From positions 44,169,501-44,233,500 of the forward strand of contig NC_088357.1 in the NCBI RefSeq assembly GCF_036884655.1: 64,000 nucleotides of DNA, written 5' to 3'. Below the pieces are notes generated by a model, which searched no databases, had not been told where the DNA came from, and was given only the letters and a program-made list of their open reading frames with translations. This DNA is from Musa acuminata AAA Group (lineage: Eukaryota > Streptophyta > Magnoliopsida > Zingiberales > Musaceae). The translations under genes and the position numbers were made by a program. Positions 26,101 through 37,399 of the stretch are shown in pieces (position 1 is the stretch's first letter; each line of letters opens with the position of its first letter).

Positions 26101-26805
26101 TCAAAACATACTAGACCAGTACTTTTGGCCAGGCCGGGATCGATCCACTCAATCTCCTACCTTCATTGACTGGCTGGTAGTGCTCTTTATCGACCTCTTC
26201 TTTGGAGAGAACACTGTGCGTTCGCCCACCTTATCGACAAGCATTGTATCTAAGGATGCTCGTTTGCAGATCCATATCTATGCATAAAAAAAGAAAAAGA
26301 GGAGATTAAGTGGCAAGCAGTTCAAATAAACTCTTACCTAAAAATGATTTCAATTCCTTACCACGAGTAGCTGGGCTTAATCGACAAGCCATTACTCGCT
26401 CATCTCAAGGATGGTGGTGGACTCGAATAGGGTTGTAGATAATCTTCTAAATTGTTTTATTTCCATCCGTTGCATTCTCGGAGCAGCATCGGAAAACTTT
26501 CAATTAGGTCGATTCAAGTTGATTGGCCAATTGTGTCTTGAAAAAATAAAAAAAAACCTCATCTTTCAACCTTTACTAGAGGTCGGAGTATCCTTTACCT
26601 CACGATCGAGTCAAGTAGAGATGAAGTATGCTGACTTAATGAAACACAAACTATAACCGGTGATAAGGAATATAAAATCAATTAGTCATCGTTTGTCATG
26701 TCAATGTCATATGAGGCCAACACCCTTATATCCATAAAGATCAAAGCCTAAAAGGTTGCTTGAGTCAATTATCGAGTTGTCAAGCTATCATGTTGCCGAG
26801 TTGCC

Positions 26806-27110
26806 TTCTTGTAGAATATTAATAAAATATTCACAAAAAAATTAGAAGGTAGTTTAGGTTGGTTACAAACCAACATCTTAGTAGAATATTTGTAGAAATA
26901 TTTTCAGAAGATCAAAAGGTAGTTTGAGTCGATTACAAACTAACTTCTTTATGAAATATTCACAAAAATATTCCCAGAAAATCAAAAAGGCAATTTGGGT
27001 TGAATAGGCTCTCCTATAGAATATTCATAGGAATATTCCAAGAAAAATTAAAAGATAATCCAGATTAGTTATAAATTATCTTCTCTACATGATTTTCACA
27101 TGATATTCTC
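26806..27110. repeat. About 70-bp tandem repeat, 4 diverged copies
   Basis: Each unit contains GAATATTC-like and AAATATT motifs, then an AAAAGGTAGTTTG-like stretch and GATTACAAACTAAC. Copies begin near 26810, 26881, 26953 and 27015. They are diverged by roughly a fifth. They lie just upstream of a TATA-like sequence, as in an LTR U3 region (inference). Confidence 0.7.
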
Positions 27111-27339
27111 CCCCTTTGAGGTTAGTATAAAAATACGTCCTTAGCTCCATGTTAGGGAGGAGCGAAAAAAAGAGGAGAAAAGGTGCAACTAAGTACTAAC
27201 TTTGACTTAGGAAACCCCTCTCGATCTTGGTCTTTGTATAGGAATGAGGCTAGAGAAGCCTCGCTCTACTTGGACTATTCTCGCATATGAATTAGAGCCA
27301 CATCATGCTAATACAGATATCAACGATATTTGTCCTCGT

Positions 27340-27712
27340 ACACTCCTCGACAAATATTAGGAGAAAGTATTAGGAATTTGGTACTATTTGGGCAAGTGAG
27401 AACTTCAGATAGTTGAAAGTAGCCTCAACAAAAAAATAAACGAAGGGAGAAATAAAGTCATGCCTCGAGTGCATTCGTGTTAGTGCAAAATATGTGATAC
27501 AATATATAAGATTGGTCGTTAGGTTGAGCAAGCACCAGCTTGAACTTGATCGGAATATGATAGGCCTCTTGAAGAATCTTTAGGTTAGAGGTCTTTATTG
27601 CTGAGTCCAAGTTAAAGGACTCTACATTAGATGGCCAAACTGCACCACAAAATGGATTCACCTCCACTAATGGAGTAGCTTGCATTGGAGTAGCTAACTC
27701 AGCTCCTTTCAA
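27340..27712 (-). pseudogene. Fragment of a plant gypsy-type accessory/gag-like protein
   Basis: The minus-strand frame 27712-27458 contains NLKILQEAYHIPIKFKLVLA, which I recognise as the start of the plant protein family often labelled 'putative gypsy type transposon'. Its usual pattern is a Leu-rich start, AYHIP, then a Pro-rich turn. Similarity continues past the stop to about 27340 only with frameshifts. It is therefore a broken remnant, not a working gene. Confidence 0.5.
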
Positions 27713-28269
27713 CTTTCGTTGCCTAGGGGTGGTGATGGGGATAACATCCTATTTGAGTTTAAGGTATTGCAGGAGGAAGCTAAGGAAGATATTATAGATC
27801 TTAAGCTAGGTTGCTGGGAAGCCTTGAGAGTTTGTTTGTAGAGTCTTTGATTGTGAGTGCAAGTGAGAAATCCTTTAAGCAATTGATGGGTATTTATAGG
27901 AGAGGAAGATAATATTCCACTTGCCTAATCCTCCTTTTGACTCCTCAAATGCTTCAAGTAAAGTATGACATATAATGCCATTAATATGACTTAGGATGCA
28001 TAATGCTATCCTAGGGTCATAATGGTTAGACAAATCATCATCGTGATTGTAATCAAATATGTCACAATCTACGTAATGACCATATGTCAGCAAGTCAATT
28101 TGCTATGACCCCTCTTTATTATAGGTAGGTATGATGCGTGCAATTATATTCGAATCTACTCATATTCTTTTGCTCACCGATGGGGTGGTGTGCCTTGCAT
28201 GTGCGTCAATTGAACCCTCACCTCACCGTACGACGATGACATTGATAATATACACTATCGTTCCTAGTT

Positions 28270-28500
28270 ACCTGACCCTATCATGTTATCGCACCAAGTC
28301 TTGTGGCCTTTTGTGTGTTATTACACCTAGTTGTTTGACCTTATCGTGCCATCACACTTGCCCTATCCTCCGTGGGTCATTACATTTGGTCTCATGACTC
28401 TATCACGCTATTACACTTGTCCCTTTGGCCCTTTGTGCATAAGTATGTGTGGTTGTCTTATCCTATGGTGCCATCACACCTACGATCATCCGTGTGCCCC
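28270..28500. repeat. About 60-bp degenerate tandem repeat
   Basis: Phrases of the type TGACCCTATCATGTTATC recur near 28271, 28333, 28395 and 28457, with shared TTACAC and CACACTT motifs between them. Copies are strongly diverged. They lie about 300 bp upstream of the GMT1 gene. Confidence 0.6.
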
Positions 28501-28510
28501 CATAAATGGT

Positions 28511-28815
28511 CATTTGATCAATAATACGTCACTTAGCACAGTTTCTCGATCCTTTGCGTATTGCCATCTTCAATTTTTTCTGAACCAGTACGCCATCGTC
28601 CATTGATGGCCGGTAATTATCGAAACGGTGCCGGTCGCTACTTAAATGCACTCGACCCCGGCACCACAGCCGACGGCACTCTTTCGCCGTATAGAGTAGA
28701 GTAGTTCCAGTCCAACATCCAATTCCAAACAGCACGACCGCGAGAGCGGTTGATCAATCCGGAGATCCGATTCGATCGGATCTGGCAGAGGCGAGCGGCG
28801 CTCCGTCCTTATTTG
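28511..28815 (+). promoter_or_regulatory. Promoter/5' UTR region of the GMT1-type gene
   Basis: Composition turns GC-rich toward the start codon. No confident TATA box or known response element stands out. Confidence 0.35.
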
Positions 28816-31800
28816 ATGGGGGTGGCGGCCATGGCCGCCTTCATGGGAGTCCGAGACGCCATATCAACGGGCGCCGGCGGAGTGGCTGCATCGGTGGCGA
28901 TGGCAGCTGGTGGATCTCCGGACGCTGCCCTGAACTTCGGCGACGGTGCCGTCCTTCCCTACTCGCCGGCCAAGGTGAAGGCTGCCCCTAGGGGCCGCGC
29001 ATCCTCGTGGTCCTCCCTTCTCCTCCTCCTCGGCCGCACTCGGAAGCTCGCCAAGGTCCGGCTCGTCCTCGCCGCCGGTGTCCTGCTCGCCCTCGTCCTC
29101 CTTGCTAGCCCGGTGGGGCCTCTCATTGGGTGGAATCACCAGCCGTCTTCCTCCGCCTCCTCGCCCTCCAGGTATTATCTCACTGTCCCTGGGTCTCCTT
29201 CTATTCAAGTAGTATTTAGACGCCATCAAGTTGTCATTTTTAATACGGCTTGAAGAAATTTGGAAAATGTATTGTTTTATCTTGCTTCAATGACCTAGGA
29301 GTCCTCTTGTTTCAAGAATTTGTTCTTGTTTCGACTCTGATCTTGGCTTAATCTTTTATTTGAGATTGTAATGGAAAGTAAATAACAAAAAGAAAACAAC
29401 TGTTCAGTTATGGGGGGTTAAAACCCCTCGTAGTTCATGCCATTTTGGGACCATTTGTAGCTCAAAGTGGAAGACTGAATGAGGTCGGATATTTATGGAA
29501 AGGGAGAATCATGATCTTATTTCTTGTGGAAGATGAGCTGAACATTTATCTATTATAACAAAAAAACACCTTCCATAATTCTGAATCCAGCTTGACAGTA
29601 TATCTACAATTCCTGGGACAATAAATTCCAAAATTGGCTGGATATATAGCTTATCTACTTGAAACTATGGAAAATGAAAGCATAATTGTCTACCGGAAGC
29701 AACTGCTAGTATTTTGGTTCCTTTGGCATGACAGGTTGTCTATGGTCCATTTTAAGAGCCAAGACATGGACCATCATGTTCCATATGCAAGGCAGATATG
29801 AGATATAAATAAGTTGTATGGATCAAATTCTGGGAACTTGGATAGAATTTGAAATAGTGGAGAGCTTCACACCTAAAGAAAATAAGTCAAAAATAACAAC
29901 AGAGATAGATAGAGAGAGTGGATGTGTGTTCTATCAGTAGCATTAAAGTTGACTAGAGCTTTTTTCTATAGGGGAAAATCCAAAGGGAAGTGAGATCATG
30001 AGATGGGTAAATGGTTGTGAAATAGAATTATGACGAGTATTGATCAAATTGGTCCCACTACCATACTTGAAATTAAAATTGTTAGAAGACTGATTTAGGC
30101 TACAACATTAACCTTTACTCTTTCAGTTTATTTATCATGACTACTTGTCATTGGCCTGCTAAGAAGCATGGATCCTTACATATGCTTCCAATGTCTACGT
30201 TGGGACACATCCAAAAAAACAATTATTTTGGATACTTTATTATTGGATACTTCAAATAATATTTGTATTTCTATCTATAATGCATGGGCACCAATGAGCC
30301 CATATAAATGCAACAGTCAGTTAAATCCTAAGAAAACAGATGTATCACAACATGAATTTGGGAGCAAAAAAGTTATTAAAGCATTGATGCAAGCACAAAA
30401 CCCAGTATCTCATAAACATAAAGTCCAAAACTTGAAACTTGAAATGGATTTTACTATGATGGATTCATTGACAATTCTATGCTGTTGAAGAAGTAGCATA
30501 ATTAGTGGAGGTTCTTGGAAAAAATAATTCAAGGTGGTCTTCTCATAACATAGCATAACATAAGTTCCAAAAGAAAAAGGTCCTCCGAAAATTTGATATG
30601 AAAATTGAGGACAATGAAGATATTGAGTGATTATAGAAGTATCTGAAGGTTACCTTCCATTTTGATATGATTGGCAATGAATGATGTACAAATGACACAT
30701 GATATAAATCTTCTTGCGATGTGTTTTCCAATGGAGGTTAGGATTTTATACTTCTTTTGGTGTTCTTTTATCTTAGCAACTTTCTTTCTAGTTTCTATTG
30801 TGTCAGAAATTGCACAGACCTGCCAAAATTGGTGTCCATTTATGAGTTATTTGGACACCAAAATTAAAAATGCTATTCTCAGCTTTTAAGATTTTAATGG
30901 TATGCAATTGCATTATTAAATGTTATACTACTGCTGATTTTATTAATTATTTCCATCATCAAATTATAGATTCTTTGTCTCCACATTTGGTCCTTGTACT
31001 TATCCAAGTTGCTTATTGTACTTTAAGGGATGGCTACATGGTGCTTATTAACACTTGGAGGCGCAATTCTCTTCTCAAGAAAGCTGTGGCGCATTACGCA
31101 TCGTGTCCAAAAACTGATGCAATACATGTAGTTTGGAGTGAGAATGACCCACCACCAGAGAACCTTAAAACCTATCTCAGAAATATTATAATGTCACGGT
31201 CCAGGAACTCACAGAAGCCTAAACTCCAATTCGACTTGAATGAGGAGGATAATTTGAATAATAGATTTAAGCCAATTAACGGTTTAACAAATGATGCAAT
31301 ATTTTCTGTTGATGATGATCTATTAGTTCCTTGCTCTACACTGGAATTTGCATTCACAGTATGGCAAACTACCCCAGACACGATGGTTGGTTTTGTTCCT
31401 CGCATGCACTGGTTGGATGAGGAGGTGAGTCATCTACTTTTTCGTGTGTTACATTTTGTCTATAATTGTCTGGAAGATCAAGTTATGGACTTCTGACAGA
31501 TAACAAACCACTATAATATGCTTATTTACCCTTAAGATTTCCTTTCTATGCAGTCAGGAAAAGATGAATATTTGATTGGCCTATTTCATATGATTCCTTA
31601 CACTTGGATTTGGTAGAATTTGTGTCCCTTTCTCTATATTCTCAAGAGTGGATTTAAATACTAATTCAAAACCGGTTTCAACAACTTGTTCGACTGGTAC
31701 GGTACTAGAATACAAGGCAGTTATTTGATCCTATACCAAAGGTATGTAATTCGCTCGGACTGGTATGTACCAGTCGTTGGTTACCAGTCCGGATGTGAAC

Positions 31801-33915
31801 CGGCATATGGACTATCCAATATCGGACAGTCCACATGCAATACAAGGCTTACTTGGTGGGGGCAGTAAGCCTTGTGAACTGAATGGTAAGCTCGGTTCTC
31901 CATAACAATATCTTTTGAAGCTGGTTGGACATTACTCGATTAGCTAGGGCCATTGTTTGGATTAAGTCCAATCTGCTCCAAAACAAGTTAATTCATGGAA
32001 CTACAAGATGATGGGAATGCAGTTTTCAAGATTCACAACAAATGAACACTAATGGGCCCTAGCTTTTACTGTTTAAGAGCTTTTAAAAGCAAGCTTAAGA
32101 TAATTATCACCTAGGGACACATACACTATAGTAATCATCTCAAGTCACATGATCTCACCTAGGAACATTTTCTGCCTCTAACATTTCATATTACAGAAGA
32201 ATGGTGTGGTTTATTACAAATATGGTGGCTGGTGGTCAGTATGGTGGACAGGCACTTATAGTATGGTTCTTTCAAAAGCAGCATTTTTCCATCGGAAGTA
32301 CTTGGATATGTATACTTACAAGATGCCATCAACAATTCACGATTATGTAACAAGAGAAAGGTCTGCAGTTGACAGTGATTACATTTTTACATTGGTTTTG
32401 CATTTTCATCTGTTTACTCATATATGGTCTTTGCAGGAATTGTGAGGACATTGCAATGTCACTACTTGTTGCTAATGTCACTCAGGCTCCTCCCATCTGG
32501 GTCAAAGGTGACGTGGCGAATGCTCGATTTCATTATTCTATATCAAGAATTTCCTTTGTGTTTAGTGAAGAACAGACAATAGTTGTGAGTTGTGACATCT
32601 CAAAACCAAAAATGCATTGCCTTGAACACAAGTAACATTTGTTGAAATTATGTAAACTAATTATAATACGAGACAAAACATATTTTGGCAAGTTGATGAT
32701 ATAGATTGGTTGCTAATATATAACAATATAGTCCACAGACTGCTGCTCTTACCACTTCCATCACAACAATTCTATAACATCATTCCTGGGTCTCTCGTTG
32801 CTTTGGCAAAAAGCATTAAGGATAAATCACCAACCACTTCCCTACTGTTTGGATTTGATCAAGTACCTGTAAATTGATATTTTATGAGATTACCTTGATG
32901 ATTTTAGCTGTGGTTACTCTGGTAGATTCCTGATTTCCCTTTTAAGAAACAAAAGATAGATGATGAGTACTCTTGCTATATACATTAGTATATTACCTTT
33001 GCAGAATTCCTTAGAAAATAGATCTAGAATTGGACTATTATTTTTATGCATCAAATATCTTGGAACCTCTTAAACACAAAATTATTCAACAAGTCTTTTG
33101 AAATTATGAAAAAGAATGCATGGTTCTTTTTTTTTGAATTAGCATCTTTGGTTGACTAATATTCTAGTGTGTATTTCATAGGCAACACCTAGATGACATT
33201 ACCGTTTTTATACTCTACTCAAGTTACATTAAAGCCATCTTTTTTCTTCACGGGTACTTCTCTTGTATCAAGGGTAGCTATTTCCAATAAAAAATATGTT
33301 ATGTAAAGCCAGATTGGATCTTAAATTGGAGATCCTTTAGGAAATTTAGGCCACGAAGAAGGCTCTTTGAATTACATGTACTGAAGGAAAGCCCCTTGTT
33401 TACAAAGTATATTTATTATAATGTTGAAGTGCCTTAGGATTATAGGAAAAAGACCAATGGCAGCCTTCAGCCATGTGTTATACTTAAACCTAAACAGTGC
33501 ATGAGGCTCCCACTAATGTAAGATCTGAGAGTCACATATCATACTTCTACGTTATATCTTAATATATTCGTCTATATTGGGCTAAGGTGAATCTATTTGT
33601 GACCTCAAAATGAGCTGAAGTCTGGCTTCTGAGTTATAATACTGCTCTTTGGCATGGTTAATGATTTTAGTGAATATTATTTTCTATTTGACATTCTTTA
33701 GATGCATCAATTGTAGGGCCTGCACTCACATTATTATGGAGTTTTTTTTAACAGGAAAGATACATGAGATTGGTAGCTATGGTATTAGCAGTTTGGCAGG
33801 CCATAACAAAAGGAGGAATAACTGCCTCAATGACTTCATTTCCCTTTACGGAGCTGTTCCTTTAGTTTCAACCAACATAAAGGCTGTAGATGCACGAGAA
33901 GATTGGTTCTGGTAA
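28816..33915 (+). CDS. GMT1-like: GT64 glycosyltransferase, EPC1/GMT1 type (GIPC mannosyltransferase), 5 exons
   Basis: Exons 28816-29171, 31028-31424, 32197-32360, 32437-32507 and 33755-33915 join in phase to 382 aa. The GC-rich first exon encodes an Ala-rich tail and a single membrane anchor (about 81-101), giving a Golgi type II protein. The catalytic part shows GYMVLINTWRRN, SVDDDLLVPC (D214-D216, metal-binding DxD), MVGFVPR, GGWWSVWWTGTYSMVLSKAA, NCEDIAMS and IGSYGISS. It ends in DAREDWFW, the C-terminal signature I recall for Arabidopsis EPC1. Known role: transfers mannose to glycosyl inositol phosphorylceramides, affecting cell adhesion. ATG at 28816 is used; a second in-frame ATG at 28831 is possible. 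The family's usual length is about 330 aa, so the N-terminus is long here. Confidence 0.9.
29172..31027 (+). other. Intron 1 of the GMT1-type gene
   Basis: A 1.86-kb AT-rich intron. Several medium frames occur but none has domain features. The frame running into exon 2 from about 30870 is intronic sequence that happens to be open. Confidence 0.5.
31660..31890. repeat. Palindrome-rich insert in GMT1 intron 2 (possible old MITE/foldback)
   Basis: Three inverted structures lie close together. GACTGGTATGTACCAGTC at 31758-31775 has 8-bp arms. A 24-bp near-palindrome occurs near 31809-31832. A hairpin with perfect 11-bp arms CAAGGCTTACT/AGTAAGCCTTG (31843-31853 and 31864-31874) has a 10-nt loop. 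The GGACTGGTA...TACCAGTC wording resembles the GGACCGGTAC motifs of the hAT-like family at 18998 and 52534, so this may be an older relative (inference). Ends and target duplication were not found. Confidence 0.45.
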
Positions 33916-34857
33916 ACGAAAGGTCATCCTCTGAAACTGCATTTATCAACATGCAAGTAGACAAATCACCCATGTCCTGTTTCAATTCTGTTTATCTTCT
34001 TGCTTGGTCTCTGTGGTGAGGACTTACATCTGCAGATTTTGCCACTGAATTCTTTCTTCATTTTAAATGTCCTGATCTTCTTACCTTGAGAGCATGGTAG
34101 GAACACTTCATTCTTTTTGCCAAAGCTGTGTTAGCAGACATTTGTTATACCTAAACAATGTTTACGAGAGTTATGAAACAACCACTGAATTTGAATTTAG
34201 TGACACAAACACTTTATTTCTATATTCCTTGGCATTGACAATTTACTCTAGTGAATTTACATTGGTCATTTTTTTCAAGGATTGAATTGATCTCTGAAAC
34301 CATGCTTTAGCACATCTTCAAATTGGAGTGGAGAAAGAAATAGCTCAGAGAAGCTTGATATTAAAATGTGGATTATCAGAGGTTATATTAATTAATAATC
34401 ATAGTGAACACCTAATCCTTAGAACATGACCTTTTGGATCTTGTCTTGATCAAACAATATCAGTATATTGTAATCTCATCCTTCCATCAACATAATGCAT
34501 ATTAGAAGAAGATATCACTCAATTTTTAACATGTTCAAGCATTACACATAAATGTCTAGAAACATGAAAAAGCAAGTCAGCAAAACTTGACAAGAAATCA
34601 GCCATAGATGAGAAACATGGAGATTGTTTACTACAGTGAAGTAAATACAAATATACTGTTAGAGAGAGAGAGAGAGAGATTAATGGGGAATTCTCTCTCA
34701 AATCTGTAGGTTAACAGGAATGATTGTCTATATAGCTACCCCCAATCTAAACCTTTGTTCTTGTGGTGGTAAGGTCATTGCCACTAATGATTATTGCTTT
34801 AGCTAATGTCGACCTGAGGAACAAAACCTGGGGAATGCGAATGTTATAATAGATTCT
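33916..34857. other. 3' UTR and spacer after the GMT1-type gene
   Basis: AT-rich trailer and spacer. A short GA run lies near 34662-34679. No gene is supported. Confidence 0.4.
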
Positions 34858-35046
34858 ATGGTGATGTATAACTTTGCTATTGATTGCAATGGGTTCTTAG
34901 AACCTAATGCTTATTGTGCAGGGATAGGGTATGTTATCATGGATAAACAAGGAATCGTTGCTGCTGGTTGTCCTCCTTGCCGTGTGCATAGTGTCAAAGC
35001 AAAGCAGTTTCTGAAGGATTCAGGAGAGCCAGAATTGATGGCCTGA
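34840..35046 (+). pseudogene. Fragment of a LINE-type RNase H domain
   Basis: The frame reads NCDG-like text at its start (AIDCNGFLEPNAYCAGIGYV) followed by IMDKQGIVAAGCPP and HSVKAK. This matches the opening of the plant non-LTR retrotransposon/RNase H fold as I remember it: D-G-[SA]-F..., AGIG[YF][VI][IL]RD..G, then A..S...AE. The conserved AEA is degraded and the frame stops. No reverse transcriptase is seen upstream, so this is an isolated, 5'-truncated remnant. Confidence 0.45.
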
Positions 35047-35460
35047 AGAATCTGTGAGATCGGATGCATTGTAAGTGATGAACTGACTCAATGGAAAAGT
35101 GGAGTTCATTGAAGCCACCAGAAGCTCGATAGTTGAAGACGTTTGAAATTTGATATATGTTAACAAGAATGTAACTATTTTGGTTCACAACTTTTTGCAA
35201 AATTTGGTAGAACGGAACCATTATTGGCAGTTGAAGTCAGCTTGCTTTTGGTATCTGGAAACATTTCTTTGTGCCTAGTGGACAGTTGATAGAAGCTCTA
35301 CTTTAAAAAAAATAAAAAAACTATTATATTAAATAACATGTATGATACTCGCATTTGAATTTGAACTACCTATCATCGAGACCCAGAAGCTATACTTTAA
35401 TTTTAAGATAAAAAAAAAATGGAAAGCACTTGTGAAATATATATTTTTTGAGTTTTTAAC

Positions 35461-35735
35461 TGATAAGGAAAATTATTGTCGATGTTTGAGTCGACTCGAT
35501 GTGATCCAAACTCCAGAGCATAGGAGTGTCTGAGGTAAAAGTGTCGAGCAGACATCACCTGCACTAAGACTGATATCGGGAAAAAATTTTTTATCCGAGT
35601 TAGTGATCGAGGTATTTTTATAGGTATGAATTATTTTTTAGAAGAGAGCCCTTCGGTATGACATTGAGGATTATCTTTTATACCTAGCCTTAGAAGTGAC
35701 AACTTGTAATTGCTCCACTGTCTCTCTCTTGATGT
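35461..35735 (-). repeat. Left LTR-like end (reads as LTR on the minus strand)
   Basis: On the minus strand this reads like the promoter-to-end part of an LTR. A TATAAAA box (35682-35676) is followed by leader sequence and an end in ...CCTTATCA at 35461. It aligns over its whole length to the right end at 41385-41712 in reverse orientation. The first anchor is a 19-base perfect match: GACAACTTGTAATTGCTCC at 35698-35716, found as its reverse complement at 41415-41433. Confidence 0.7.
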
Positions 35736-36500
35736 TTTTTCTTAACATAGATTAGGTTATCTCAACTCATATGCCTTAAGCACATTTTGCCCTATGCCTC
35801 TGCCATAATATATTTCTCTTGACACAGGTTGAGTTGTTCTAACTCATACATCTCGAGCACATTTCACTCTACACCTTTGTTATGGTAGATTTCTCTTGGT
35901 GTAGGTCAGGTTATCCCGACTCATGTCTTGGGCAAATTTTGCCCTACGCCTCCGTCGTGATAGATTTCTTTTGGTATAGGTTGAGTTTTTCTAACTCATA
36001 TACCTTGGGCACATTTTGCCCTGTGCCTTCATCATGACAAATTTCTCTTGGCATAGGTCGAGTTTTCCTAACTCATACGCCTTAGACACATTTTGTCATA
36101 CATCTCCGTTGTAGCGAATTTCTCTTGGTGTGAGTTAGGTTTTCTTGACAAACATGCTTTAGGCAAATTTTACTTTATGCCTTCGTCATAATGGATTTCT
36201 CTTGACGTGGATTGGGTTATCCCGACTCACATGACTCTAGCACATTTCGCCCTATAGCTTCACTATGGCAGAGATTTCTTAGCATAGGTTGAATTTTTCT
36301 GATTCACATGCCTTGGGCACATTTCGCTCTGTGCCTCCATTGTGATAAATTTCTCTTGGCCTGAGTCAAATTTCCTCAACCCATATGCCTTAAACACATT
36401 TCACCCTCTGCTTCTACCATGACGATTTTTTTTTTTGGTGTGGGTCAAGTTGTCTTGACTCACACACCTTAGGCATATTTTGCCTTACACCTCTATTGTG
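35735..36500. repeat. 77-bp tandem repeat, about 9-10 copies
   Basis: Consecutive 77-bp units share a core of TTTCTCTTGG, a GG-(T/C)-AGGTT stretch, CTAACTCATA, then CCTTGGGCACATTTTGCCCT and GCCTCCGTCGTGA. Units start near 35795, 35872, 35949, 36026, 36103, 36180, 36257, 36334 and 36411. They differ from each other by 10-25%. A single related copy lies in opposite orientation near 41045-41110. Confidence 0.88.
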
Positions 36501-36509
36501 ACAGATTTT

Positions 36510-36795
36510 GAGTCCTCCACCCATCATGGTGGTTGCAAGTCATCTCTGCACCATAATGAATTTCGAATCTTCCTCTCATCATGGTAGGTTGCAAGTCGTC
36601 CCTCCGTTATGGTGGATTTCTAGTCTTCCCTTTGCCATGGTGGATTTTAGGTCCTCTCTCTATCATGGCAAATTTTGGATTCTCCTGCTATGGATGGTTT
36701 TAAGCCCTCCCTCTACCATGGTAGGCCTTAGGTCCTCCCTCCATCGTGGTGAGCTTTAAGTTATCCCTCCGTCGTGGTGGATTTTGGATCCTCTT
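36510..36795. repeat. 28-bp tandem repeat, about 10 copies
   Basis: Units of 26-28 bp of the form TCCTCCCTCCATCATGG followed by TGGATTTTGGG follow directly after the 77-bp array. Unit variation is high, with some indels. Confidence 0.82.
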
Positions 36796-36845
36796 GCTAT
36801 CGGTGTCTTTAGAAATTTTTTCTCAAATGGACACTTGTCTTGATC

Positions 36846-36892
36846 ATAAGAGGAGAGATATCAACATTCCTTTATAAATCCCCTCCTCTTAT
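36846..36892. other. Hairpin with TATA-like loop upstream of the antisense frame
   Basis: Perfect 10-bp arms ATAAGAGGAG (36846-36855) and CTCCTCTTAT (36883-36892) enclose a 27-nt loop containing TTTATAAATC. It lies about 500 bp before the accessory frame of the retroelement and could belong to its promoter (inference only). Confidence 0.4.
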
Positions 36893-37399
36893 AGGGCAGG
36901 ATCCATCTAGAAACCCCAACCTTCGGAGCCTCCCTAGAAACTTTCAGTCTCACCCCCAGGGCCTTCTTACGAGGGTTCTACACCTTGCCCCTATTCTCGG
37001 TAGGGTGGGCTAGTCCTTAAGTCCCTCATCCCGGCATTAGTCCTGCAACCATCTAGTCAATCATCCTGCTATTTCGTCTCAGGTCAAGATATCTTTCCTC
37101 TCTCATACAAGTTCCTTTGATCGTCAATCGATTGAGATTTGTACTCCGTCTTTGGACAATCCAAGGGCAAAGGAGGTCACATCCTCCCCTTCCTTGAAGG
37201 AGGCATCTCCCATTAACCTGAAGTTTTTTCTGGACTCAAAGTTTATAAAAAGTTTATGACTATGACTTAGTGATGAGTATGCCGCTCTTAGATCCCTTGT
37301 GAACTATATATTATATTTCTGTCGAGTTTGACCTACAAGTCCCCTAACCCAGTTAATGCCCTTTTGACACCACACTCAGGTCTTTTTGCTTATCTTGTG

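Larger units (their letters stand above)
26100..28510. mobile_element. Decayed LTR-retroelement remnant (gypsy-like)
   Basis: This GC-balanced block between two genes has several retroelement traces. There is a 70-bp tandem array (about 26806-27110) followed directly by a TATA-like stretch (TATAAAAATA, about 27127) and by transcribed-leader-like sequence to about 27360. A minus-strand coding fragment lies at about 27340-27712, and a second tandem array at about 28270-28500. Neither paired LTRs nor a target duplication could be found by eye, so boundaries are approximate. The layout echoes the larger element at 35461-41712. Confidence 0.5.

Noticed and set aside
28864..29229. Minus-strand 121-codon frame
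   Set aside because: It is antisense to the GC-rich first exon of the GMT1-type gene.
30168..30488. 106-codon frame in GMT1 intron 1
   Set aside because: No domain, no conserved splice phase, and the surrounding sequence is ordinary intron.
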